Shown here: positions 29,938 through 38,285 of the stretch, piece after piece
Layout of the letters: each line of letters begins with the position of its first letter
Position numbering within the stretch: the first letter of the stretch is position 1
From: Achromobacter denitrificans NBRC 15125
Lineage (GTDB): Bacteria; Pseudomonadota; Gammaproteobacteria; Burkholderiales; Burkholderiaceae_B
NCBI RefSeq assembly: GCF_001571365.1
Contig: NZ_BCTQ01000018.1
Coordinates: 60,895 to 124,894 of the forward strand
DNA: 64,000 nucleotides
Direction of reading: 5' to 3'
Notes under the pieces: generated by a model
Told to the model about the DNA's origin: nothing
Database searches by the model: none
Seen by the model: the letters and a program-made list of their open reading frames with translations, nothing else
Translations under genes and position numbers: made by a program

Positions 29938-31461
29938 TCAGTCTTCACGGCGCAGGTGCGGGAAGAGGATGACGTCGCGGATGCTGGGGCTGTCGGTCAG
30001 CAGCATGACCAGGCGGTCGATGCCGATGCCGCAGCCGCCCGTCGGGGGCATGCCGTATTCCAGGGCGCGGATGTAGTCCGCGTCATAGAACATGGCTTCC
30101 TCGTCGCCGGCATCCTTGGCCTCGACCTGCGCGCGGAAGCGGTCGGCCTGGTCTTCGGGATCGTTCAGCTCGGAGAAGCCGTTGGCGATTTCGCGGCCGG
30201 TCATGAAGAGCTCGAAGCGCTCGGTGATGCCCTCGCGGGTATCCGAGGCGCGCGCCAGCGGGGAGACTTCCACCGGGTAGTCGATGATGTAGGTGGGGTT
30301 CCAGAGCTTGGCTTCGGCGGTTTCCTCGAACAGCGCCAGCTGCAGCGCGCCCAGGCCGGCGCGCGACAGCACCGGGCCGTCGGCGTCGGCGCCCAGCTTC
30401 TTGAGTTCGGCGCGCACGAAGGCCGGATCGTCGAGTTGCGCCTGGGTGTAGCCCGGGGCGTACTTGAGAATGGCTTCGCAGATGGTCAGGCGGTCGAACG
30501 GCTTGGACAGGTCGAGTTCGCGCTCCTGGTAGGTGAGCACGGCGCTGCCCGTGGCCGAGATGGCGGCCTGGCGGATCAGTTCTTCGGTGAAGTCCATGAG
30601 CCAGCGGTATTCCGCGTAGGCCGCATAGAACTCCATCATCGTGAATTCGGGGTTGTGGCGCGGGCTGACGCCCTCGTTGCGGAAGTTGCGGTTGACTTCG
30701 AAGACGCGTTCGAAGCCGCCCACGATCAGGCGCTTGAGGTAGAGCTCGGGCGCGATGCGCAGGAACATTTCCATGTCCAGCGCATTGTGGTGCGTGACGA
30801 AGGGCTTGGCCGCGGCGCCGCCCGGGATCGGGTGCAGCATCGGGGTCTCGACTTCGAGGAAGCCGGCGTTCAGCATGAACTGGCGGATGCTGCCGATGGC
30901 CTTGCTGCGCGCCTCGAAGGTGCGGCGCGTGGCGTCCGTCATGATGAGGTCGACATAGCGCTGGCGGTAGCGCAGTTCCTGGTCGGCCACGCCGTGGAAC
31001 TTGTCGGGCAGGGGGCGCAGCGACTTCGACAGCAGGCGCGCGCTGGCGGCGTGCACCGACAGTTCGCCCTTGTTGGTCTTGAAGACCGACCCTTCGATCG
31101 CGATGATGTCGCCGATATCCCATTGCTTGAAGGCGGCGTAGCTGTCTTCGCCCAGGGTGCCGCGATCCAGGTAGATCTGGATGCGGCCGGTGCTGTCTTG
31201 CAGCGTGGCGAAGCTGGCCTTGCCCATGACGCGCTTGAGCATCATGCGGCCGGCGACCTTGACGGTGACGGGCGCGGCGGCCAGGGCTTCCTGCTCCTCG
31301 CCGTCGTACTTGTCGTGCAGGGCCGCGGCGCGGGCGTCGGGGACGAAGTCGTTGGGGTACGCGACCCCGGCTTCGCGCAGTTTGGCCAGCTTGGCGCGCC
31401 GTTCGGCGATCAAGCGGTTTTCATCCTGGGCGGGGGCCGGAGCGGTCGAGTGGTCGGTCAT
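29938..31461 (-). CDS. lysS: Lysyl-tRNA synthetase, class II
   Basis: Charges tRNA-Lys (507 aa). N-terminal OB-fold anticodon-binding domain ([23 protein letters not shown]), then the class II catalytic core: motif 2 [20 protein letters not shown] and motif 3 [22 protein letters not shown]-terminal end [11 protein letters not shown] is typical. It lies 10 nt after the SDR gene in the order prfB-SDR-lysS. recJ-prfB-lysS adjacency is a known conserved arrangement in gamma- and beta-proteobacteria. Confidence 0.97.
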   Translation of the reverse strand: MTDHSTAPAPAQDENRLIAERRAKLAKLREAGVAYPNDFVPDARAAALHDKYDGEEQEALAAAPVTVKVAGRMMLKRVMGKASFATLQDSTGRIQIYLDRGTLGEDSYAAFKQWDIGDIIAIEGSVFKTNKGELSVHAASARLLSKSLRPLPDKFHGVADQELRYRQRYVDLIMTDATRRTFEARSKAIGSIRQFMLNAGFLEVETPMLHPIPGGAAAKPFVTHHNALDMEMFLRIAPELYLKRLIVGGFERVFEVNRNFRNEGVSPRHNPEFTMMEFYAAYAEYRWLMDFTEELIRQAAISATGSAVLTYQERELDLSKPFDRLTICEAILKYAPGYTQAQLDDPAFVRAELKKLGADADGPVLSRAGLGALQLALFEETAEAKLWNPTYIIDYPVEVSPLARASDTREGITERFELFMTGREIANGFSELNDPEDQADRFRAQVEAKDAGDEEAMFYDADYIRALEYGMPPTGGCGIGIDRLVMLLTDSPSIRDVILFPHLRRED

Positions 31462-31471
31462 GGTAGGGAAA

Positions 31472-32227
31472 TCAGTCGTAATTGCGGATGTCGTCGATTT
31501 CGGTGGTGCCGAAATCTTCGCGATCCAGGTAGGCGAGGATGCGGGCGGCGACGTTGGCGGGCGCAGAGAGCTTGCCGGTCGCGTGGAAATCCTGGAACTT
31601 GGCCAGCGCCGGGAAGTTCTCCGGGTCGCTGGAGCGGATGGCGACCTGCATGTCGGTGTCGACGATGCCGGGGGCCAGCGAGACGACGCGCGCGCCGTCG
31701 GCGCCTTGTTCTTGCTTGACCACGCGCGTGTACATGTCGAGCGCGGCCTTGGTGGCGCAGTACACGCCCCAGCCGGCGTTGGGATTGCGGCCCGCGCCGG
31801 AGGAGATGTTGAGCACGCGGCGATCGGCGTCCAGGTCCTGCACGGCGGCCAGGAAGCGGGCGCTGAGCAGCATCACGGCGGAGACGTTCAGGTTGAAGGC
31901 GGAGGCGATGGCCGCGCCGTCGGTGAGCGCGCTGGTGCCGAGGATGGGGTGCACCGTGCCGGCATTGTTGATCAGCAGGTAGCGTTTCGCGTCGCGCGGC
32001 AGCGAGGCGCAGATGCGCTCGGCGGCCGCTTCGGCCGATTTCAGGTCCGAGAGGTCCACGGACAGCTGTTCCAGCTGCGCGTCCTGGGCGCGGGCGTAGG
32101 CGGCCAGTTCGGGATCTTCGCGCCGTGCCAGCGTGATCAGGCGCGTGCCCGGCTTGGCCAGGCTCCGGGCCATGGCGGCGCCGATGCCGCGCGAGGCGCC
32201 GGTCAGGATTGCGATGGTGTCGGACAT
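31472..32227 (-). CDS. Short-chain dehydrogenase/reductase (SDR)
   Basis: 251-aa NAD(P)-dependent oxidoreductase. Cofactor motif TGASRGIG at residues 9-16, NNAG, and catalytic YCATK (YxxxK) with an upstream Ser in [11 protein letters not shown]. In shape it is near the YueD/sepiapterin-reductase-like SDRs; substrate unknown. It is placed between prfB (41-nt gap) and lysS (10-nt gap) on the same strand, so it seems to be an extra member of the prfB-lysS operon. Confidence 0.88.
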   Translation of the reverse strand: MSDTIAILTGASRGIGAAMARSLAKPGTRLITLARREDPELAAYARAQDAQLEQLSVDLSDLKSAEAAAERICASLPRDAKRYLLINNAGTVHPILGTSALTDGAAIASAFNLNVSAVMLLSARFLAAVQDLDADRRVLNISSGAGRNPNAGWGVYCATKAALDMYTRVVKQEQGADGARVVSLAPGIVDTDMQVAIRSSDPENFPALAKFQDFHATGKLSAPANVAARILAYLDREDFGTTEIDDIRNYD

Positions 32228-32268
32228 TCGTGAACCTCTGGGTACGTTGAAGGGGAGTGTCGCGAAAC

Positions 32269-33373
32269 TCAGATGCCTTGCTTGAGGCTGGCCTGGATGA
32301 AGGGATCCAGGTCGCCGTCCAGCACTTTCTGGGTGTTGGAGATTTCGACGTTCGTGCGCAGGTCCTTGATGCGGCTCTGGTCCAGCACGTAGGAACGGAT
32401 CTGGTGGCCCCAGCCCACGTCGGTCTTGGAATCTTCCAGCTTCTGCTGCTCGGCCATGCGGTTGCGCATTTCCAGCTCGTAGAGCTTGGATTTCAGCATC
32501 TGCATGGCTTCGGCGCGGTTGCGGTGCTGCGAACGGTCGTTCTGGCACTGGACCACGATGCCGGTGGGCATGTGGGTCAGGCGAACCGCGGAGTCGGTCT
32601 TGTTGATGTGCTGGCCGCCGGCGCCGCTGGCGCGGTAGGTGTCCACGCGCAGGTCGGCGGGGTTCACTTCGACTTCGAAGGAATCGTCGACTTCAGGGTA
32701 GACGAACACGCTGGCGAACGAGGTGTGGCGGCCGCCGGAGGAATCGAAGGGGCTCTTGCGCACCAGGCGGTGCACGCCGGTTTCCGTGCGCAGGTAGCCG
32801 AAGGCGTATTCGCCTTCGAGCTTGATGGTGGCGGACTTGATGCCGGCGACTTCGCCTTCGGATTCTTCCAGCACTTCGGCCTTGAAGCCCTTGCGCTCGG
32901 CGTACTTGAGGTACTGGCGCAGCAGCATGGAGGCCCAATCCTGCGCTTCCGTGCCGCCGGCGCCGGCCTGGATGTCCAGGAAGCAGTTCAGCGGGTCGGC
33001 GGGGTTGGAGAACATGCGGCGGAATTCCAGCCCTTCCAGCTTCTCCTGGAAGGCGTCGGCATCGTGCTCGATGGATTCCAGCGTGGCGTCGTCGTCGTCG
33101 GCGGCGGCCAGTTCGAACAGTTCGTTGGCGTCGCCCAGGCCGGCGCCCAGCGCGGAGAGCGTCTCGACGACGTCTTCCAGGGCTTTCTTCTCGCGGCCCA
33201 GGTCCTGGGCGTGCTTGGGGTCGTTCCAGACCGCCGGGTCTTCGAGCTCGGCGTTTACGACGTGCAGGCGTTCAGATTTGGCATCGTAGTCAAAGATACC
33301 TCCGTAGAGCCTGTTCGCGCTCCGCGTAGTCGGCGAGGCGGGCTGCGAGCTGGTTCTGACGTTCGGCTTCCAT
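32269..33373 (-). CDS. prfB: Peptide chain release factor 2, made by programmed +1 frameshift
   Basis: RF2, which terminates at UGA and UAA, 367 aa after frameshifting. The reading frame opens at ATG 33373 ([20 protein letters not shown]), runs 27 codons and meets an in-frame TGA at 33292-33290 after TAT CTT. A +1 shift on CTT then continues [19 protein letters not shown]. The rest carries the SPF specificity motif ([12 protein letters not shown]) and the peptidyl-hydrolysis motif [10 protein letters not shown]. The continuous open frame extending to 33414 without a shift gives a non-homologous N terminus and should not be used. Self-regulated by RF2 level through the TGA. Confidence 0.96.
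33289..33304 (-). other. prfB programmed +1 frameshift site
   Basis: On the minus strand CGGAGGTATCTTTGAC: an internal Shine-Dalgarno-like CGGAGG, then three bases, the slippery CTT codon, the TGA stop and a following C (poor termination context). The spacing is identical to the well-characterised E. coli prfB site. Confidence 0.95.
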
Positions 33374-33630
33374 GATTGATCCTGTCTTGATGACTTTTGT
33401 GCGAAACCTGGCATTTTACCGCGCTTGTTCGCGGTTCGTGGGCCGATATCGCCATTGGGGGGGACGGATCTGTTCTAAGGGTTTGCTTGGCTAGGGGAAA
33501 GTTGTTCAGTTTTTTGTCAACCCTGCGGTTCTAGCCTGCGGGTATCGGATGCGGCTCCCTATCCGGGGCCGCGGACCGTGACCGCGCCGGCTGCCGCCGG
33601 CCCTATCCCGTCAGAGGAATGGAGGCATAG

Positions 33631-34941
33631 ATGGAAAATACGATGGCCCCCGGGGTCTCGCCGGCGATCCCGGCGACTGAGGAGGACCGGATCTACCGGA
33701 AGGTGGGCTGGCGGCTGGTGCCGCTGTTGGTGGTGTGCTACGTCGTGGCCTATCTGGACCGCGTGAACGTGGGCTTCGCCAAGCTGCAGATGCTGCAGGA
33801 GCTTCAGTTCAGCGAGACGGTGTATGGGCTGGGCGCGGGCATTTTCTTCATCGGCTATTTCCTGTTCGAGATTCCCAGCAACATCATTCTGCACAAGGTG
33901 GGCGCTCGGATCTGGATCGCGCGGATCATGATTACGTGGGGGATTATCTCCGCGTGCATGATGTTCGTGTCCAGCGTGCCGATGTTCTATGCGCTGCGTT
34001 TCTTGCTGGGCGCGGCGGAGGCGGGGTTTTTCCCGGGCATCATCCTGTACCTGACCTATTGGTATCCGGCGGCGCGCCGGGGGCGCATTACGACGTTCTT
34101 CATGACGGCGGTGCCGATGTCGGGGCTGGTCGGGGGGCCGATCTCGGGCTGGATCATGAGCACGTTCCATGGCGACCATGGATTGTCGGGCTGGCAGTGG
34201 CTGTTTCTGCTGGAGGGCATTCCGTCGGTGGTGATCGGGGTGCTGGTGCTGATCTATCTGGACGACCGGATCAACCGGGCGAAGTGGCTGACGGCGAGCG
34301 AGAAGGCGGTGCTGATCCGCAATATCGCCGCGGAGGAACAGCAGAAGGAGGATCCGCCGATCCGCGCGGCGCTGACGAAGCCGCGGGTGTGGGCGATGGC
34401 GCTGATCTATTTTTCGTTCGTGATGGGGCTGTACGGGGTCGGGTTCTGGATGCCGACGCTGATCAAGAGCACGGGGGTGCAGAGTCCGCTGGCGATCGGG
34501 CTGCTGACGGCGGTGCCGAATCTGTTCGCGGTGATCGGGATGATCCTGATTTCTCGTAATTCGGACCGGCACCGGGAACGCCGCTGGCACGTCGCGCTGC
34601 CGGCGTTGTTCGGGGCGCTGGGGCTGCTGTTTTCGGCGATCTGGAGCGGCAGTACGGTGCTGGCGATTTTGGCGCTGACGGTGGCGAATATCGGGATTTG
34701 CACGGTGTTGCCGTTGTTCTGGAGCCTGCCGACGGCGTTGCTGGGCGGGACGGCGGCGGCGGCGGGGATTGCGCTGATCAATTCGGTGGGGAATCTGGCG
34801 GGGTTCGTCAGTCCTTACCTGGTGGGTTGGCTGAAGGATATGACTGGGACGACCAATACCGGGCTGTATATGTTGTCGGGGTGCCTGGTGGTGGGGGCGC
34901 TGGTGGCGTTGGCGCAGCCGGCCAAGTTGGTGAATAAGTAG
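33631..34941 (+). CDS. MFS transporter, anion:cation symporter (ACS) family
   Basis: 436-aa major facilitator protein with about 12 membrane segments, of the phthalate/D-galactonate/tartrate permease group. YLDRVNVGFAKLQM after TM1 and GYFLFEIPSNIILHKVGAR (TM2-3) and FLLGAAEAGFFPGIILYLTYWYP (TM4) are ACS signatures. Ribosome-binding site GGAATGGAGGC before ATG 33631. It is the only plus-strand gene inside the minus-strand rpfE-recJ / prfB-lysS block. Its Gly codons shift heavily to GGG in the second half, unlike neighbours that use GGC. A likely insertion; substrate probably an organic acid. Confidence 0.9.
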   Translation: MENTMAPGVSPAIPATEEDRIYRKVGWRLVPLLVVCYVVAYLDRVNVGFAKLQMLQELQFSETVYGLGAGIFFIGYFLFEIPSNIILHKVGARIWIARIMITWGIISACMMFVSSVPMFYALRFLLGAAEAGFFPGIILYLTYWYPAARRGRITTFFMTAVPMSGLVGGPISGWIMSTFHGDHGLSGWQWLFLLEGIPSVVIGVLVLIYLDDRINRAKWLTASEKAVLIRNIAAEEQQKEDPPIRAALTKPRVWAMALIYFSFVMGLYGVGFWMPTLIKSTGVQSPLAIGLLTAVPNLFAVIGMILISRNSDRHRERRWHVALPALFGALGLLFSAIWSGSTVLAILALTVANIGICTVLPLFWSLPTALLGGTAAAAGIALINSVGNLAGFVSPYLVGWLKDMTGTTNTGLYMLSGCLVVGALVALAQPAKLVNK

Positions 34942-34967
34942 TCGCTGCGGCGTTGTTCGGTGACGAG

Positions 34968-35005
34968 GGTGTCGGGGACCTTTCTGGGGTTTCTGACACC
35001 TTTTT
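34968..35005 (+). terminator. Terminator of the MFS gene
   Basis: GGTGTC (34968-34973) and GACACC (34995-35000), perfect 6-bp stem around a 21-nt loop, followed directly by T5 (35001-35005). Located 27 nt after the MFS stop. Confidence 0.65.
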
Positions 35006-35022
35006 CATTTGTGGACGGTGTT

Positions 35023-35058
35023 TTTTTGCGGGAGACGGTTGGTTCTTTTTGCGGGAGA
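35023..35058. repeat. Two short direct repeats after the MFS terminator
   Basis: TTTTTGCGGGAGA occurs at 35023-35035 and again at 35046-35058 (period 23), each followed by a GG...TTCTTT-like stretch. Function unknown. Confidence 0.5.
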
Positions 35059-35075
35059 GGACGGGTTCTTTAGAC

Positions 35076-35240
35076 GCCGTGCGCGTCGGGGGTGTGGGGT
35101 GCGCGGGTCAACGATTGCGGCCCGGAGCCTTCGCTCCGGGCTTCCCCTGCGTCATCCTCGTTGTCGCCTCCGGCGACTGCCTTCGGATTCCCTTGGGCTT
35201 ATCGACTCCCCGCGCACCCCACACCCCCGACGCGCACGGC
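35076..35240. repeat. 32-bp perfect inverted repeat enclosing two hairpins
   Basis: Left arm 35076-35107 and right arm 35209-35240 are perfect reverse complements (32 bp; begins GCCGTGCGCGTCGGGGG). The 101-bp spacer holds a 9-bp hairpin with CTTC loop (35120-35141) and a 6-bp hairpin GTCGCC-TCC-GGCGAC (35163-35177). The whole can fold as a branched cruciform or RNA. No coding potential of normal character. Origin could be a MITE/REP-like element or a structured RNA; neither shown. Confidence 0.8.
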
Positions 35241-35490
35241 TCCGACAGCTCGGATTGCCCGGTCGCTGGGGAGGGCGGGGTTCTTTTGGTTCTTGCCGCG
35301 TGTGGTGGCCGGATGGAAGGTCTTGCGGGGCTCGCCCCAGGTCGGCCGCGCGGGCTGCCTGCTGGGGCGTCGGGGTGTCTTGTGGGCGGGGCGTGGGGGC
35401 AACCGCCCCGCCGCCGGGCCGCCCCAAGGCGGGGCAGCCCCCCCCCGGGGGGCAGCTAGCGCGCGAAGCGCGCGCGGCGTGGGGGCAACA
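35241..35490. other. Non-coding GC-rich stretch between the inverted repeat and recJ
   Basis: Contains homopolymer-like blocks (C9 then G6 around 35440-35455), GGCGGGGC/GCCCCGCC arms near 35387-35412, and a GCGCGC-GAA-GCGCGC hairpin around 35460-35476, just before the recJ stop. The long open frames here are compositional artefacts with low-complexity translations. May act as a recJ 3' structure or belong to a dispersed intergenic repeat family. Confidence 0.5.
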
Positions 35491-37191
35491 CTACCCCGCG
35501 TGCTCGATGACCAGTTGCACCGACACCATGCCGTTCCAGACGTTCTGCTCCAGTCGGTAGGCGGCCTGGATGTGTTCCGGCAGGGATTGGTCGTGGCCGA
35601 ACCAGATGGCGTCGAAGCGTTGGTGGCCGCGTTCCAGCGATAGCTTCAAGTGCTTCTCGCCGACCAGGCGCTGGTTGCGGACGGTGAATTCGTCGAGGAA
35701 CAGGGGGGCGGCGAAGCCGGCGCCCCAGACTTGCTGTTGCAGCATGCCGGCGACGTCGGCGTTGGCATAGCCGGATTCGAGGGAGCCGTCCGTTTCGATG
35801 ACGGGCTCGAAGGAGTCGCGTCCGGTCAGCTCGCGGACGGCGGCGTCGAAGGCGGGGGCGAAGGCGGCGAAGTCTGCCTTGCCCAGGGTCAGGCCGGCCG
35901 CCATGGCGTGGCCGCCGAATTTGCGGATGAGGTTGGGGTGGCGCTTGGAGACGAGATCCAGCGCGTCGCGCAGGTGCACGTCGGGGATCGAGCGGCCGGA
36001 GCCGCGGATTTCATCGTCGCCGGCGGGGGCGAAGGCCAGCGTGGGGCGCCAGAATTTTTCTTTGAGGCGGGAGGCGACGAGGCCGACGACGCCCTGGTGC
36101 CAGCCGGGGTCGAAGACGCAGACGGTGGCGCCGGCGGCGGCGTCGGGCGCTTCCATGGCGGCGAGCGCCTGTTCGCGCATTTCGGCTTCGATGCTGCGGC
36201 GTTCGCGGTTGATGTTGTCGAGTTCGCGCGCCATTTCGAGGGCCTGGGCCTCGTCGTCGGTGGTGAGGCAGGCGATGCCGAGGCTCATGTCGGCCAGGCG
36301 GCCGGCGGCGTTGATGCGGGGGCCGAGGGCGAAGCCGAGGTCGAAGCCGTTGGCGCTGCGCGGTTCGCGGCCGGCGACGGCGAAGAGCGCGCGCAGGCCG
36401 GGTTGCAGGCGGCCGGCGCGCATGCGTTGCAGGCCCTGGGTGACGAGCAGGCGGTTGTTGGCGTCGAGTTTGACGACGTCGGCGACGGTGCCCAGGGCGA
36501 CCAGGTCGGACAGCGCGTCCAGGCGGGGGCCGCCGTCGGGGGCGTAGACGCCGCGCCGGCGCAGTTCGGCGCGCAGGGCGAGCATCATGTAGAAGATGAC
36601 GCCCACGCCGGCTAGGTTCTTGGACGGAAAGCCGCAGCCGGGCTGGTTGGGGTTCACGATGGCCAGCGCCTGGGGCAGGGTGTCGCCCGGGAGGTGGTGG
36701 TCGGTGATCACGACGCCGATGCCGGCGGCGTTGGCGGCGTCCACGCCGTCCACGCTGGCGATGCCGTTGTCGACGGTGATGATGATGTCGGGCTTGCCGG
36801 CGCGGTGCCTGCAGGCCAGTTCCACCACGGCGGGCGAGAGGCCGTAGCCGGTTTCGAAGCGGTTGGGGACCAGGAAGTCGACGTCGGCGCCCATGGCGGA
36901 CAAGGCCCGCAGCCCGACGGCGCAGGCGGTGGCGCCGTCGCAGTCGTAGTCGGCGACGATCAGCAGTTTTTTGCCCGCCTGGATGGCGTCGGCCAGCACG
37001 CCGGCGGCATGGGCCGAGTGGGTGAGGCCGGCGGGGGGCAGGAGGGAGGGCCAGGCCAGGCGGGTCTGGTCGGGATGGGTGACCCCGCGGGCGGCCCACA
37101 GGCGGGCGAGCAAGGGATGGATGCCCGAGGCTTCGAGGACGCGGCAGGCGTCCAGGTCGGACGGACGGACAGTCAAGCGGGGTGAGACCAC
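35491..37191 (-). CDS. recJ: Single-stranded-DNA-specific exonuclease RecJ
   Basis: 5'-3' ssDNA exonuclease of recombination and repair (566 aa). DHH-family motifs: IVADYDCDGATACAVG (motif I), ITVDNGIASVDGVDAAN (motif II), VVITDHHLPGD (DHH, motif III), and C-terminal DHHA1 region with SGRSIPDVHLRDALD and RKFGGHAMAAGLTL. The start is placed at GTG 37191 (VVSPRLTVRPSDLDA) with GGAG 6 nt upstream inside the end of the rpfE-like gene. A TTG at 37176, overlapping that gene's TGA, is the alternative. Coupled to the rpfE-like gene. Confidence 0.95.
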   Translation of the reverse strand: MVSPRLTVRPSDLDACRVLEASGIHPLLARLWAARGVTHPDQTRLAWPSLLPPAGLTHSAHAAGVLADAIQAGKKLLIVADYDCDGATACAVGLRALSAMGADVDFLVPNRFETGYGLSPAVVELACRHRAGKPDIIITVDNGIASVDGVDAANAAGIGVVITDHHLPGDTLPQALAIVNPNQPGCGFPSKNLAGVGVIFYMMLALRAELRRRGVYAPDGGPRLDALSDLVALGTVADVVKLDANNRLLVTQGLQRMRAGRLQPGLRALFAVAGREPRSANGFDLGFALGPRINAAGRLADMSLGIACLTTDDEAQALEMARELDNINRERRSIEAEMREQALAAMEAPDAAAGATVCVFDPGWHQGVVGLVASRLKEKFWRPTLAFAPAGDDEIRGSGRSIPDVHLRDALDLVSKRHPNLIRKFGGHAMAAGLTLGKADFAAFAPAFDAAVRELTGRDSFEPVIETDGSLESGYANADVAGMLQQQVWGAGFAAPLFLDEFTVRNQRLVGEKHLKLSLERGHQRFDAIWFGHDQSLPEHIQAAYRLEQNVWNGMVSVQLVIEHAG

Positions 37192-38117
37192 CAGGCGCTC
37201 CAGTTCTTTTTGGGGGCGGGCAGCAAGCCGAGCAGGCCCCCGCGCGGTTTGAGGGTAAGGGCGACCTTGCGGTCGTCGCCCAGCAGCAGCAGGTCGACGG
37301 GCGCCTCGGGCAGGCCGTTCTTGCCGGCGAGGGGGCGCAGGCGCCGGGTGTCCAGGATGGCGAGGGCGTCGAGCCAGGCGGCCCAGTCGCCGTTGCGCCC
37401 GGGGGCTTCCAGTTCGGCGAATACGCGTTCGGCGCCGGGCGCGGCGGCGTTCCAGGGCGAGCCGCCGCCGTACAGCCACAGGGCATTGACGGGGGGCAGG
37501 CCGCGGGCGGCGCGCGCCTCGTTGACGGGGTGGTCGTGCCACGCCATCTGTATTTCGTTGAGCAGCCGGCGCCAGGGGCGGGTCTGGGCGTCCTGGCGCC
37601 ACCAGTCGTTCAGGCGCTGCCCGGCCACCGCCAGGGGGCTGGCGGTCTGGGGGCGCAGGCCCTCGGGCAGGCGCAGGCGCCAGCGTTCGGGCGACAGGAG
37701 TTCGACGGCGAAGCCCGTGTCCTCGAAGAGGGGGCGGGCGGTTTCCAGCAGGGCGGCGGTTTCCTCGGCGCGCAGGTCCATCATGCCGGGGTCCAGCAGG
37801 GTGGCCTGGTCGGTGCCCAGCGCCAGGTGGACCAGTTCGGCCAGCCAGACGGGTTCGCCGCCCGCGGCCTGCGCGCCGGCCAGCAGGGGGCCGAGGCCGG
37901 CGCCCTGCAGCAGGCCGGCTTCGGGCGCATAGCCCGCCCGGGCCAGTTGCCAGGACTCGAAGGCGGTGCAGCCGTGGGCGCGCAGGTCGTAGGCCTCGGG
38001 CCGGGCGGCGCCGGCCCGCAGCCAGGCGTGCAGGGTGGGAGCGCGCTCGGGCAGGAGCTTGGCCAGCTCCGAGGCGACGGGGAGGGCGGGCAAGGCGCCC
38101 GGGATGACGATCAGCAT
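37173..38117 (-). CDS. RpfE-like / phosphoglycerate-mutase-like protein
   Basis: 314 aa, resembling the conserved proteins next to recJ in beta-proteobacteria and xanthomonads, called RpfE or cofactor-independent phosphoglycerate-mutase-like. Visible: LIVIPGALPALPVASELAKLLPERAPTLHAWL at the N terminus, ALWLYGGGSPW in the middle, VDLLLLGDDRKVALTLKPRG near the C terminus. No complete phosphomutase metal-site set can be recognised, so catalysis is uncertain. ATG 38117 chosen at the conserved N terminus. Overlaps the recJ start, implying coupling. Name from synteny and family memory. Confidence 0.7.
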   Translation of the reverse strand: MLIVIPGALPALPVASELAKLLPERAPTLHAWLRAGAARPEAYDLRAHGCTAFESWQLARAGYAPEAGLLQGAGLGPLLAGAQAAGGEPVWLAELVHLALGTDQATLLDPGMMDLRAEETAALLETARPLFEDTGFAVELLSPERWRLRLPEGLRPQTASPLAVAGQRLNDWWRQDAQTRPWRRLLNEIQMAWHDHPVNEARAARGLPPVNALWLYGGGSPWNAAAPGAERVFAELEAPGRNGDWAAWLDALAILDTRRLRPLAGKNGLPEAPVDLLLLGDDRKVALTLKPRGGLLGLLPAPKKNWSAWWSHPA

Positions 38118-38224
38118 GGCCGGGATTGTAGTCCCCGAGGACGGGGGAACTAAGCGGCCCCGATACTGCCATAGCTGAACACGCCCGTCCGGGCCTGTCG
38201 GCCGCGAACGCAGCGCGCGGGCAG

Positions 38225-38248
38225 GCGGCGGGCGGGCCCGCCCGCCGC
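38225..38248. repeat. 24-bp perfect palindrome between rpfE-like and lolC genes
   Basis: GCGGCGGGCGGG followed directly by its reverse complement, with no spacer, 37 bp upstream of the lolC start in the divergent 168-bp region. Could be a protein-binding site or a hairpin in the rpfE-recJ leader. Confidence 0.5.
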
Positions 38249-38273
38249 GGGGCGTCCCCCCGCCCGTTAATGC

Positions 38274-38279
38274 CATAAT
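38274..38279 (+). promoter_or_regulatory. Putative lolC -10 hexamer, suggesting a leaderless transcript
   Basis: CATAAT (5 of 6 to TATAAT) in otherwise GC-rich sequence ends 6 nt before the lolC GTG, so a transcript from it would begin at about the start codon. No Shine-Dalgarno precedes the GTG. No good -35 is seen. Confidence 0.4.
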
Positions 38280-38285
38280 GCGCAC

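Noticed and set aside
33374..33414. Frame extending prfB upstream to 33414 without a frameshift
   Set aside because: The N-terminal peptide is unlike RF2, whereas the frame from 33373 with the CTT TGA C site matches RF2 exactly.
34953..35643. Several overlapping open frames between the MFS gene and recJ
   Set aside because: Arg/Pro/Gly-rich translations spanning perfect inverted repeats and homopolymer blocks; no ribosome-binding site or family motif.
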